64,000 nt of DNA, taken from contig NZ_CAJATU010000042.1 of the NCBI RefSeq assembly GCF_903944925.1, forward strand, positions 372,001-436,000, written 5' to 3'. This DNA comes from an uncultured Rhodopila sp. (lineage in GTDB: Bacteria > Pseudomonadota > Alphaproteobacteria > Acetobacterales > Acetobacteraceae). Shown here one piece after another: positions 8,040-16,580 of this stretch (positions are counted from its first letter, which is position 1; each line of letters opens with the position of its first letter). The notes beneath the pieces are model-generated. The model saw only the letters and a list, made by a program, of their open reading frames with translations. It made no database searches and had not been told where the DNA came from. The position numbers and the translations under genes are program-made.

Positions 8040-8642
8040 GGTTGGGCCGGGTGGACGTGGATTATCCGGCCTGAACGTCCGATGTGGTCAGCGAGGTCGC
8101 CCGCTGCCAGGCTGACGGCCAGTCAGGAAGGTTTCCGGCCGGATGTTCTAACTCGCCTACGGCAGTTTGCCCGTCACCGACACCCCGCCTGCCGAGGCCT
8201 GGCCGACGCTTCGATGGTTGGATCGCCGCCGTCGGCAGGGCTGAGAGGGATGCAGTGTTGCCGAAGTGTCTTCGGGCCCGAACCAAGGTCGCATTCTGCT
8301 CGCGAACATCGAGACCGCCGTTCGCGGCGCACTCGGGCAAGAGCCGCCGCCGCTGCTGGAGGTCCCAAAATGACAGGAACATCGAGATGGTGGCGACCCT
8401 GTTCGCGGATGCGCGGGAAGGCCGGGCGAAGGCCTACCCGTCGGCTCTCGTGCTGCCTCCCCGGGCGGTTGCCTGGCGCCCGAAGCGACCTGGGAAGAAA
8501 TCGCCCGGGTAGCCTATGCACGGTGCGAGGATCACTGGGCAGCCGGCGTGGCTTATCATCATTAGCTTGCCGGCGTTCTTCAGCGGTGGCGAACGACGAT
8601 CAATTTATCCTGAATCGCAACAAACTGAATATCTGCCGCCCC
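8040..8642. other. Gene-free region with decayed coding fragments
   Basis: About 600 bases with no intact gene. Short stretches read as protein in different frames: one near 8260-8372 ends in GALGQEPPPLLEVPK before a stop, and one near 8470-8565 reads EATWEEIARVAYARCEDHW before a stop. No continuous frame joins them, and neither was recognised with certainty. Best read as a decayed gene or genes. Confidence 0.4.
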
Positions 8643-9620
8643 CTATCCCATCACCTCCGGATTAACCACCCGAACCGGCTTCCCATCCAAAAACCCCACC
8701 GCATTCTCAACCATTTGCGGATAGAACGAGTCCCACGTCTCCCGCACGCAGTACCCCAGATGCGGACTCAGCACCGTATTCGGCGCGCTCCGCAGCGGGT
8801 GATCCGCCGGCAGTGGCTCCCGGTCGAACACATCCAGCGCCGCCACGATCTTCCCCGCGTGCACCGCCGCCAGCAGCGCCGCCTCATCGACGATCGGCCC
8901 GCGCGAGGTATTCACCAGAATCGCCCCCGGCTTCATCCGCGCGATCTCCGCCGCCCCCACCAGCCCGCGCGACCGGTCCGACAAGACCAGGTGAATGCTG
9001 ATCGCATCCGACCGCGCCAGCAGCTCGTATTTTGAGACCAGCACCGCGCCGGCCGCCGCCGCCTTTTCCGCCGTCAGGTTCTCGCTCCACGCAATCACGT
9101 TCATCCGCAGCGCCTTCGCATACGCGGCCATGTAGCCGCCCAGCCGCCCCAGTCCGAGCACCCCCAGCGTCTTCCCCGCCAACCCGATCCCCACCGGCAC
9201 GCCCATCTGGAACCCGCCCGCCCGGATCGCGGCATCGCCAGCGGCCAACCCGCGCGCCGCGCTGATCAGCAGCCCCAGCGCCAACTCTGCGGTCGCCGAG
9301 TCCGCCATCCCGCCGCCCTGCGTGTTGCAGACCACCACACCGCGCGCCGTGCACGCCGCGGTATCCAGCGACAGGTTGCGCGCGCCTGTCATCCCAAGCA
9401 TGCGCAGCGTCGGCAGCCGGTTGATCAGCGACCCGGGCAGCGGCGTCCGCTCCCGCATTGAAAGCACGATCTCGAAATCCGCCAGCTTCGCCGCGGCGTC
9501 GTCGGCATCCGCGAAAGCGTGCTCGAAAAACACCACCTCCGCCCGCGCCTGCAACGGGCTCCAATCGGCCGCGCCGCGCGCCACGCCCTGCCAGTCATCC
9601 AGCACCGCCACCCGGGTCAT
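8643..9620 (-). CDS. D-isomer-specific 2-hydroxyacid dehydrogenase
   Basis: 325 residues from ATG 9620, preceded by GGAGG. It has the NAD-binding fingerprint GLGRLGGYMAAYA in the centre and the catalytic Arg (VNTSRGP), Glu (DVFDREP) and His (SPHLGY) of the family. It reduces a 2-keto acid to the D-2-hydroxy acid, or the reverse, in the cytoplasm. It is divergent from a 3-hydroxyacyl-CoA-dehydrogenase-type gene and lies at the edge of a sugar-acid island, so a sugar-derived keto acid is a reasonable substrate guess. Specificity cannot be read from the sequence. Confidence 0.88.
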   Translation of the reverse strand: MTRVAVLDDWQGVARGAADWSPLQARAEVVFFEHAFADADDAAAKLADFEIVLSMRERTPLPGSLINRLPTLRMLGMTGARNLSLDTAACTARGVVVCNTQGGGMADSATAELALGLLISAARGLAAGDAAIRAGGFQMGVPVGIGLAGKTLGVLGLGRLGGYMAAYAKALRMNVIAWSENLTAEKAAAAGAVLVSKYELLARSDAISIHLVLSDRSRGLVGAAEIARMKPGAILVNTSRGPIVDEAALLAAVHAGKIVAALDVFDREPLPADHPLRSAPNTVLSPHLGYCVRETWDSFYPQMVENAVGFLDGKPVRVVNPEVMG

Positions 9621-9734
9621 GCCTGCCTCCTGCCGCATCCTCAGCCGGAACCCTGACCCCGCGGCGCCGGGCGCGCAAGCGGTTGCCCGACCAAGCCGAC
9701 ACGTGGCATCTCCGATGCCGAGGAGGACCCCCGC

Positions 9735-10664
9735 ATGACCCATGTCGCCGTGATCGGAGCCGGGCTTATCGGCCGCGCCTGGTGCATCGTGTTCGCCCGC
9801 GCCGGCTTCCAGGTCGCCCTGTGGGACAAGTTCCCCCAGCAAACCACCCTCGCCCTTTCCTTCATCGCCGATCGGCTGCCGGAGCTAAGGGGCGCGGGGC
9901 TGCTGGCGGATCCGCCGGAGGCGGTGCTCGGCCGGATCGAGCCGAAGAAATCCCTGTGGGATGCGGTGCGCACCGCCGATTACATCCAGGAAAACGGACC
10001 GGAGCGGATCGACGTCAAGACCGGCGTATTTACCGAACTGGAACGCGCGGCGCGCCCGGAGGCGGTGATCGCCTCGTCAACCTCCGGCATTCCCGCCAGC
10101 GCCTTTACCGAGCCCCTCAAGACCCGGCACCGCTGCCTGATCGCGCATCCGGTGAACCCGCCGTATCTGATCCCGCTGGTGGAGATCTGCCCCTCGCCCT
10201 GGACCGATCCGGCGGTGACGCAGCGCACCCGGGACATCATGGTGCAGGCCGGACAGGTGCCTGCCACGGTAAAGAAAGAAATCGACGGCTTCGCGCTGAA
10301 CCGGCTGCAAGGCGCGCTGGTGGCGGAGGCGTTCCGGCTGCTGGCCGACGATGTGATCTCACCAGCCGATTTGGATGCGCTGGTGAAACACGGGTTGGGA
10401 CTGCGCTGGAGCTTCATGGGGCCGCTGGAGACAATCGACCTGAACGCCCCCGGCGGGCTGGCGGATTATTGCAAACGCTACGGCGATCTGTATGCGACGA
10501 TGCAGGCGCAGATGACGCCGCTCGACTGGGAGAAGGCGTTGGTGGACCGTCTGCACGCCGCGCGGCGGGCCGAACTCCCCGCCAACATGCAGCCGGTCCG
10601 GCAGGAGTGGCGCGATCGGCGGTTGATGGCGCTGCTGGCACACAAGGCGGCGCAGCCGGAGTAG
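9735..10664 (+). CDS. 3-hydroxyacyl-CoA dehydrogenase family protein (L-gulonate 3-dehydrogenase/lambda-crystallin type)
   Basis: 309 residues. An N-terminal Rossmann motif GAGLIGRAWCIVFARAG is followed by the catalytic HPVNPPYLIPLVEI block and the C-terminal helical domain (EIDGFALNRLQGALVAEAFRL). The short single-copy architecture is that of L-gulonate 3-dehydrogenase (lambda-crystallin) rather than the long FadB type. With hexuronate and idonate genes 2-10 kb away, oxidation of an aldonate such as L-gulonate is plausible, but this is inference. The stop is 37 nt before yjbQ. Confidence 0.82.
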   Translation: MTHVAVIGAGLIGRAWCIVFARAGFQVALWDKFPQQTTLALSFIADRLPELRGAGLLADPPEAVLGRIEPKKSLWDAVRTADYIQENGPERIDVKTGVFTELERAARPEAVIASSTSGIPASAFTEPLKTRHRCLIAHPVNPPYLIPLVEICPSPWTDPAVTQRTRDIMVQAGQVPATVKKEIDGFALNRLQGALVAEAFRLLADDVISPADLDALVKHGLGLRWSFMGPLETIDLNAPGGLADYCKRYGDLYATMQAQMTPLDWEKALVDRLHAARRAELPANMQPVRQEWRDRRLMALLAHKAAQPE

Positions 10665-10700
10665 CTTGCGCCGACCGCCCTGCCCCACCAGAGTCAGTGG

Positions 10701-11117
10701 ATGAAACAGGCACTCGCAAAACTCCAGGTCCCGACCAGCGGGCAGGCGCTGTATGACATCACGCGCGCGGTGCGTGACCGGGTGAGGCAACAGGATGTCG
10801 GCACCGGGTTGCTGACATTGTGGTGCCGCCACACCTCGGCGTCACTGGTGGTGCAGGAGAACGCGGACCGGGACGTGCGCGCGGACTTACTGGACTTCTT
10901 CCGGCGCGTCGTGCCGGAGGGTGGCCATTACCGGCACGCCATCGAGGGTCCTGACGACATGCCCGCGCATATCAAGGCGGCGCTGACACAGACCAGCCTG
11001 TCGATCCCGGTGGAGAACGGCGCCCCGGTTCTGGGGACGTGGCAGGCGATCTACCTGTTCGAGCACCGCACCGAGCCGCAGGTGCGGGAGATCGTTCTGC
11101 ATGTCATCGGGTCGTGA
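10701..11117 (+). CDS. yjbQ: YjbQ family protein (UPF0047)
   Basis: 138 residues with all family blocks: WCRHTSASLVVQEN, a His-rich centre around HYRHAIEGPDDMPAH, SLSIPVENG and GTWQAIYLFEHR. Some members have weak thiamine-phosphate synthase activity, but the physiological role is not settled. The start ATG lies just after the previous gene on the same strand. A palindromic repeat follows, between this gene and the convergent GST gene. Confidence 0.88.
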   Translation: MKQALAKLQVPTSGQALYDITRAVRDRVRQQDVGTGLLTLWCRHTSASLVVQENADRDVRADLLDFFRRVVPEGGHYRHAIEGPDDMPAHIKAALTQTSLSIPVENGAPVLGTWQAIYLFEHRTEPQVREIVLHVIGS

Positions 11118-11164
11118 CGTTGAACAACGGGTCCGGGGAGCAACGTCCGGCACGGGCCAGTCGT

Positions 11165-11203
11165 ACTGTGTCATGGCCGGGCTTGTCCGGGCCATGACAC
11201 AAA
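11165..11203. repeat. Palindromic intergenic element, single-hairpin copy (copy 1)
   Basis: TGTGTCATGGCC (11167-11178) pairs perfectly with GGCCATGACACA (11190-11201). It carries the same outer sequence (TCATGGCCGG...CCGGGCCATGA) as the longer copies at 17858, 19602 and 42966. It sits between convergent stops and may act as a two-way terminator. Confidence 0.75.
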
Positions 11204-11221
11204 ACCGAGAGCAGCCAAGTA

Positions 11222-11908
11222 TCAAGCCCGCTTCGCGGAACGTCCCAAGCCGCCATGCAGGTCCAGCACGCGATCCAGCCACTGCGCGACGACGTCGTTG
11301 TCCTCAAGTAACGCGAACCGGCTGGCGCAGCGCGGCCACATCAACGTTCCGGCAATAATATAGTCCGCGTAGCTCGGCGTCGTTCCGCCCAGCCAGTCCT
11401 GCCGCCGCAGCACCAGCCGTATCGGCAGCAGCAGATCGCGGAACGCCGCCACGCGGTCCTCCCGCCCGGCCTGGATCGCCTCCAGGCTGGCGCCGAAACG
11501 GGCCTCCCGACTGGAGCGGAAATAATCGCGGTCCTTCGGATCGATGACGTCGAGCAGATCGCACACGATGAACCGCGCAATCGCACCGACAAGCACGCCA
11601 TCCGCCCAGGCGTTGACGAAATAGGCGTGCGCCTTGCCGGCGGGGCCGCCGAAAAGCGCGGGTTCGGGGTAGCGGTCCTCCAGATATTCCGCGATGGCCC
11701 AGCTATCGGACTTCACGGTGCCCGCGTCGTTGATCACCGGCACCTTGCCCTGGCCGGAAAACCCGATGACGTCCGTTTCGGTGAACCGCCACGGCACGGT
11801 TTCCACCGCCAGTCCCTTGTGCGCCAGGGCGAAGCGTATCCGCCAGCAATACGGGCTGAACCGGACATCCGGGTCCGCGCCCGCCAGATCGTGCATGACA
11901 ATGCTCAT
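11222..11908 (-). CDS. Glutathione S-transferase family protein
   Basis: 228 residues from ATG 11908, which begins directly before the thioredoxin-like domain. The N-terminal domain (RFSPYCWRIRFALAHKGL, GQGKVPVI, SDSWAIAEYLEDRYPE) has the SPYCWR active-site region and the cis-Pro/ES-type glutathione-binding segment. A helical C-terminal domain follows (LGGTTPSYADYIIAG). It is similar to the beta-etherase/LigF-like branch. Substrate unknown. It lies 51 nt downstream of the idonate dehydrogenase gene on the same strand, so it may be co-transcribed. Confidence 0.85.
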   Translation of the reverse strand: MSIVMHDLAGADPDVRFSPYCWRIRFALAHKGLAVETVPWRFTETDVIGFSGQGKVPVINDAGTVKSDSWAIAEYLEDRYPEPALFGGPAGKAHAYFVNAWADGVLVGAIARFIVCDLLDVIDPKDRDYFRSSREARFGASLEAIQAGREDRVAAFRDLLLPIRLVLRRQDWLGGTTPSYADYIIAGTLMWPRCASRFALLEDNDVVAQWLDRVLDLHGGLGRSAKRA

Positions 11909-11959
11909 GCGCGGATCATGCCCGGGATTCCCCGTTCGGCGCAAACCCGGGCGCGGGGA

Positions 11960-12997
11960 TCAGAACACGATCTGCACTTTCGAATGCTTGTCGCGCTGCT
12001 TGGCGAGACCAAACGCGGCCGACGCTTCCTCGGCCGGGACGGACGCAGTCAATAACGGCGACACATTGATCAGCCCGCGATCCAGGCAGGCAACCGAGTG
12101 GGCAAATTCGCGGTCGAAGCGCATGGCGCCGCGCAGGTCGATCTCCTTGGCCATGACCAGGTTGCCCGCGACCGGGAACTTGCCGGGCGGCAGGGTTCCC
12201 ACCTGCACCACCGTCCCGCCCGCGCGCACCGATTCAAGGCACGTCGCCAGCCCCGCGGGATTGCCGGACACTTCAAAAGCGATCTCGAAACCGGCGGCTC
12301 GCTCGATTTCCGCCGCCAGCTTGTCGCTGTCCCGGCCGACATTGATCGCCGTATCGGCGCCGACGCGCCGGGCCAGCGCCAGCGGTTCGTCCAGGATATC
12401 CGTGATGCAGATCGTCTCCGCCCCGGCACGCCGCGCGGCCAGCAGCACCAGCAGGCCGATAGGTCCCGAGCCGGTGATCAGCACCGAGCGTCCCAGCATC
12501 GGCCCGGCTCGCTCCACCGCATGCAGCGCCACTGCCAGCGGTTCGGCGAACGCCGCCGTCGCGAACGGAAGATCCTGCGACACCGGATAGCACTGGCTTT
12601 CATCTACCAGCACGTAGTCCGCGAAGCCGCCCTGCATATGAGGAAACCGGCTCGCACTGCCCATGAAGAACACGTTGCGGCACAAATTGCCCTTGCCCTC
12701 CCGGCAGGCGAAGCAGCGCCCGCAATTGCGGCCGGGATGGATCGCCACGCGCTGCCCGACCTTGATACGCGTAACCTCGCTGCCGGTTTCGGCGACCTCG
12801 CCGGCGACTTCGTGGCCGGGGATGAACGGCTCGCGGACCAGGAAATCGCCGTTCCGGCCTTCGAAGTAATAGTGCAGGTCGGAGCCGCAGATGCCGCCCG
12901 CGCGGATCCGCACCAGCACGCCGTGCGGCGTGACGGCGGGTGTGTCGTGCTCCTCCAGCCGGAGGTCCTCAGCCTGGTGGATGACACAGACGCGCAT
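11960..12997 (-). CDS. idnD: Zinc-dependent L-idonate 5-dehydrogenase-like alcohol dehydrogenase
   Basis: 345 residues of the medium-chain dehydrogenase family. Catalytic zinc ligands are in GGICGSDLHYY and PGHEVAGEV. The structural zinc site is the four-Cys loop NCGRCFACREGKGNLC. The NAD-binding motif is ITGSGPIGLLVLLAA. The HYYFEGRNGDF segment and overall length match IdnD, which oxidises L-idonate to 5-ketogluconate. It is divergent from a GntR regulator across a 52-base promoter region, and a gluconate-5-dehydrogenase-like SDR lies in the same island, which supports the assignment. Confidence 0.82.
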   Translation of the reverse strand: MRVCVIHQAEDLRLEEHDTPAVTPHGVLVRIRAGGICGSDLHYYFEGRNGDFLVREPFIPGHEVAGEVAETGSEVTRIKVGQRVAIHPGRNCGRCFACREGKGNLCRNVFFMGSASRFPHMQGGFADYVLVDESQCYPVSQDLPFATAAFAEPLAVALHAVERAGPMLGRSVLITGSGPIGLLVLLAARRAGAETICITDILDEPLALARRVGADTAINVGRDSDKLAAEIERAAGFEIAFEVSGNPAGLATCLESVRAGGTVVQVGTLPPGKFPVAGNLVMAKEIDLRGAMRFDREFAHSVACLDRGLINVSPLLTASVPAEEASAAFGLAKQRDKHSKVQIVF

Positions 12998-13025
12998 GGG
13001 ACGATCTTTCCTCTTGATGGTCTGC

Positions 13026-13042
13026 GTATATTAATATATTAC
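13026..13042. promoter_or_regulatory. Candidate GntR operator between divergent idnD and gntR
   Basis: A perfect 12-bp palindrome TATATTAATATA (13027-13038) lies within GTATATTAATATATTAC, in the 52-base gap between two divergent starts. It ends 11 bases before the regulator's start codon. FCD-type GntR proteins usually bind short palindromes in their own promoter, so this is the natural operator candidate. Its AT-only core stands out in this high-GC DNA and may also contain the -10 elements. Confidence 0.45.
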
Positions 13043-13049
13043 CTGAAGC

Positions 13050-13739
13050 ATGGCAACCGTCGTGCCGCTTTCGAGACCTCGCCTGTCCGATGCCGTCTAT
13101 CAGGCGGTGCGGGAGATGATCGTCCGCGCCACCATGGCGCCGGGCAGCCGCATATCCGAAGCCGAACTGGGTGAGCGCCTCGGCGTCAGCCGCACACCGG
13201 TGCGGGAGGCCTTGCTGCGCCTCGCGGATGAAGGCCTTGTGAGGATGTTTCCGCAAGCCGGCATCTATGTGGCGCCCGTCAGTGTCGCCGCGGTCAGTGA
13301 GGCGCAATTCATCCGCGAACATCTGGAATGCGCCGTCATTCGTGACGTTGCCGCGACGGTTGATGGCGCTGGCATGGCTTTGCTGCGCGGAACCATCGCC
13401 CGCCAGCGCGCCGCGCAGGAGGCCGCCGACACTGTTCAATTCTACGAGCTCGATGAACTGCTGCATCAGCAATTCTGTGACCTGGCGAAACGGTCCGGCG
13501 TATGGCGGGTGATCCAGCATAGCAAGCACCACCTCGACCGCGTGCGCTGGCTGAGCCTGCCGGTGGCCGAGCACATCCCGCATTTGATCACGCAGCACCA
13601 GGCGATTGTGGAGGCCGTCAGTCAACGCGATCCGGACATCGCGGAGGCGTCGCTGCGGGTGCATCTGCGCGAAGTCTACGCCACGATTGAACAGCTTAAC
13701 CTCGACCAGGCCGGGGCGGCATCGTTGCCCGCCCACTAA
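13050..13739 (+). CDS. GntR-family transcriptional regulator with FCD domain
   Basis: 229 residues. The winged helix-turn-helix is at about residues 8-72 (ISEAELGERLGVSRTPVREALLRLADEGLV is the classic GntR recognition segment). An FCD ligand-binding domain follows (about 85-215) with the metal-binding Asp/His positions (ELDELLHQQFCDLA, HQAIVEAVSQRD, HLREVY). FCD regulators respond to organic or sugar acids and usually repress. It is placed between idnD (divergent) and a permease-uxuB-uxuA run (same strand), and probably controls both arms. Confidence 0.9.
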   Translation: MATVVPLSRPRLSDAVYQAVREMIVRATMAPGSRISEAELGERLGVSRTPVREALLRLADEGLVRMFPQAGIYVAPVSVAAVSEAQFIREHLECAVIRDVAATVDGAGMALLRGTIARQRAAQEAADTVQFYELDELLHQQFCDLAKRSGVWRVIQHSKHHLDRVRWLSLPVAEHIPHLITQHQAIVEAVSQRDPDIAEASLRVHLREVYATIEQLNLDQAGAASLPAH

Positions 13740-13793
13740 TGGACATCGCCGGGGCAGGGCGACGATGACTGCCGGCGCAAAAGGGGAAACGTT

Positions 13794-15083
13794 ATGCTTA
13801 AGAAAAAACGTTGGCAGCTTGTGTTCCTGCTGTTCCTGGCCGGGATGGTCAATTATCTCGACCGTTCCGCCCTGTCGGTGGCGGCACCTTTGGTGTCCAG
13901 GGATCTCGGGCTTGGGCCAGCCGATTTGGGGATAGTATTTTCAAGTTTCTTTTTCGGCTATGCTATATTCAATTTTATCGGCGGCTGGGCCTCCGACAGG
14001 CTCGGCGGCAAACGCGTCTTCACCCTGGCGATGGGCGTTTGGTCAACGTTCTGCGCGCTGACGGCGGCGGCGACCGGGTTCGTTTCGCTGCTGGTGATCC
14101 GGGTTTTCTTCGGTGTCGGCGAAGGGCCGCTGTCATCCACCATGAACAAAGTCGTGAATAACTGGTTTCCCCACCGGGAGGCCGCCAGCGCGGTGGGATT
14201 TGCCAATTGCGGCACCCCGTTGGGCGGCGCGATCGCAGGGCCGATCGTCGGATTGCTGGCCGTGGCTTTTGGTTGGAGGGTGTCGTTCGTGGCTATCGGC
14301 GCGCTCGGCTTCGTTTGGCTGCTGTTCTGGATGAAATTCGCCAGCGAGACGCCGCGCGAGCATCCTTCGATCACCGCTGAAGAATTGCAGGAGATCGAGG
14401 GCGACCATGCAGATCCTACGGCCGGGCTGGCAGCACAGCCGCTGGGGTTTTACCTGCGGCAGCCGGTTGTCCTGGCCACCGGGCTGGCGTTCTTCGGCTA
14501 CAACTACATCCTGTTCTTCTTCCTGACCTGGTTCCCCAGCTACCTGACCATGGCGCAGCACCTCAGCATCAAGGACATGAGCATCGCGACGGTGCTGCCC
14601 TGGGTGCTGGGTTTTTTCGGCCTCGCGGCGGGCGGCGCGGTGTCCGATGCGGTGTTCCGCGCCACCGGCCGGGCGTTGTTCGCCCGCAAGCTGGTGCTGA
14701 CCGTGTGTCTCAGCGTCTCGGCGGTGTGCGTGGCGCTGGCGGGGCTGGTCACGACGGTTGGCAGCGCGCTGATGCTCATGAGCGGCGCGGTGTTCTTCCT
14801 GTATCTGACCGGCAGCACCTACTGGGCGATTTTGCAGGACACGGTGCGCGGCGAGAACATCGGCGGTGTCGGCGGGTTCATCCACATGATGGCCAATTGC
14901 GCGGGGATTATCGGGCCGGCGGTGACGGGGTTCATCGTGCAGTCCACCGGCGCCTTCACCAGTGCATTCGTGCTGGCCGGCGGCATCGCAATCATGGGGG
15001 TCGTGTGCGTCCTGGTGTTCGTCAAGCCGATAACGCCGGTGGCGGTGTCGGGGATGCGGTCGCCTGTCGCTCCGGCGCATTGA
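13794..15083 (+). CDS. MFS permease, anion:cation symporter type (sugar acid uptake)
   Basis: 429 residues with 12 predicted hydrophobic helices. The N-terminus NYLDRSALSVAAPLVSRDLGL and the loop GGWASDRLGGKRVF are characteristic of the ACS family that includes ExuT, GudP and GarP hexuronate/aldarate transporters. AAGGGGA precedes the ATG. It is directly upstream of uxuB (3-base gap) and uxuA, so a hexuronate or aldonate is the likely substrate. The exact ligand cannot be read from sequence. Confidence 0.86.
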   Translation: MLKKKRWQLVFLLFLAGMVNYLDRSALSVAAPLVSRDLGLGPADLGIVFSSFFFGYAIFNFIGGWASDRLGGKRVFTLAMGVWSTFCALTAAATGFVSLLVIRVFFGVGEGPLSSTMNKVVNNWFPHREAASAVGFANCGTPLGGAIAGPIVGLLAVAFGWRVSFVAIGALGFVWLLFWMKFASETPREHPSITAEELQEIEGDHADPTAGLAAQPLGFYLRQPVVLATGLAFFGYNYILFFFLTWFPSYLTMAQHLSIKDMSIATVLPWVLGFFGLAAGGAVSDAVFRATGRALFARKLVLTVCLSVSAVCVALAGLVTTVGSALMLMSGAVFFLYLTGSTYWAILQDTVRGENIGGVGGFIHMMANCAGIIGPAVTGFIVQSTGAFTSAFVLAGGIAIMGVVCVLVFVKPITPVAVSGMRSPVAPAH

Positions 15084-15086
15084 CCG

Positions 15087-16556
15087 ATGGCGCTTCCCCG
15101 CCTGAGCGACTGGGTGCTGGCGAAGCTTCCTCCGCCGGTGCTCCGGCCCGCCTACGACCGCGGCGAGGTGCGCGCGGGCATCGTGCACCTGGGCCTGGGT
15201 GCGTTCCACCGCGCGCACCAGGCGGTCTACACCGATGATCGTCTGGCAGCCGGGGAGCAGGACTGGGGCATCATCGGCCTCAGCCTGCGGTCCGGTGACG
15301 TGCGGGAGGCGCTGGCGCCGCAGGACGGGCTGTATACGGTCCTGGAGCGCAGCGCGGAGGGCGACCGCGCGCGGGTGATTGGCGCGGTGCTGGAGGCGGT
15401 GACCGTCCCGGAGACGCCGGAACGCGCCATGGCGGCGCTGGTCGATCCGCGCACCCGCATCATCAGCCTGACAGTGACCGAAAAGGCCTATTGCCTGGAT
15501 GCGGCGACCGGCAGCCTGGATGAGACGCATCCCGGGATAGTCGCCGATTTGCGCAGGGACAGCTTCCCGAACACGGTGCCGGGCCTGCTGGTGGAGGCGT
15601 TGCGGCGCCGGCATGAAAGCGCGGCCGGACCCTGCACGGTCCTGGTCTGCGACAACCTGCCGAGCAATGGCGAGACGGTGGCCCGCATCGTCGCCCGTTA
15701 CGCCAGGCTATATGATCCGCAACATGGCGATAGCATCGTCGGCGACACGGCGTTTCCCTGCACCATGGTCGATCGCATCGTGCCGGCGACCACGGATTCC
15801 GACCGGACGGCAGTGGAATGCTTCGGCTACCGGGATGCATGGCCGGTGGTGGCGGAACCGTTCAGCCAATGGGTGATCGAGGATCGTTTCGCCGCGGGCC
15901 GTCCGCGCTGGGAAGACGCGGGTGCCGCGATGGTGACGGATGTCCGCCCGTTCGAACTGATGAAACTGCGTGCGCTGAACGGCGCGCATTCCTCGCTGGC
16001 CTATCTCGGCGCGGTGGCCGGGCTGGAGACCGTTGCCGATGCGATGGCCGAACCGTTGCTTGCCCGCTTCCTGCGTGATCTGTGGAACGAGGATCTGCTG
16101 CCAACCATCCCCTCAGTGCCGGGCATGGATCTGTCCGCCTATACCGGACAGTTGGAAAACCGGTTCCGCAATCCGGCGATGCGGCACCGCTTGCAGCAGA
16201 TCGCCATGGACGGCTCGCAGAAACTGCCGCAGCGGCTGCTGCTGCCCGCTCTGGACCGCCTGCGGCAGGGACACAAGCCGTCCCGCATTGCGCTGACTGT
16301 CGCTGCCTGGATGCGCTTTCTGCTGCGCCGCGACGAACGCGGAAACAGCTACGAAATCAGCGATCCGCTGGCGGCGCCGTTGACCGCGCTTGCCGCGGGA
16401 GCCGGCGAGAATGCCGAGGCGCTGGCGGCGGCGCTGTTCGGCGTGCGGGAGATCTTTGATCCGGCGCTTGCGGGGGATGCCGGGTTTCGCGGCCTCGTCG
16501 TGCAGCACCTGATATCGCTGCTGGCGCATGACCTGCGCCGCACACTGGCCGCCTGA
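15087..16556 (+). CDS. uxuB: Mannitol dehydrogenase family, fructuronate reductase
   Basis: 489 residues. An N-terminal NAD-binding region (IVHLGLGAFHRAHQAVYTDD) is followed by the family motif around KLRALNGAHSSLAYLG, with the catalytic Lys in the helical C-terminal domain. Fructuronate reductase interconverts D-fructuronate and D-mannonate with NAD(H). Its immediate neighbour uxuA uses mannonate, which favours UxuB over mannitol dehydrogenase. Length is as expected. Confidence 0.88.
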   Translation: MALPRLSDWVLAKLPPPVLRPAYDRGEVRAGIVHLGLGAFHRAHQAVYTDDRLAAGEQDWGIIGLSLRSGDVREALAPQDGLYTVLERSAEGDRARVIGAVLEAVTVPETPERAMAALVDPRTRIISLTVTEKAYCLDAATGSLDETHPGIVADLRRDSFPNTVPGLLVEALRRRHESAAGPCTVLVCDNLPSNGETVARIVARYARLYDPQHGDSIVGDTAFPCTMVDRIVPATTDSDRTAVECFGYRDAWPVVAEPFSQWVIEDRFAAGRPRWEDAGAAMVTDVRPFELMKLRALNGAHSSLAYLGAVAGLETVADAMAEPLLARFLRDLWNEDLLPTIPSVPGMDLSAYTGQLENRFRNPAMRHRLQQIAMDGSQKLPQRLLLPALDRLRQGHKPSRIALTVAAWMRFLLRRDERGNSYEISDPLAAPLTALAAGAGENAEALAAALFGVREIFDPALAGDAGFRGLVVQHLISLLAHDLRRTLAA

Positions 16557-16580
16557 ACACAGTCATCACAGGAGAGAAAC

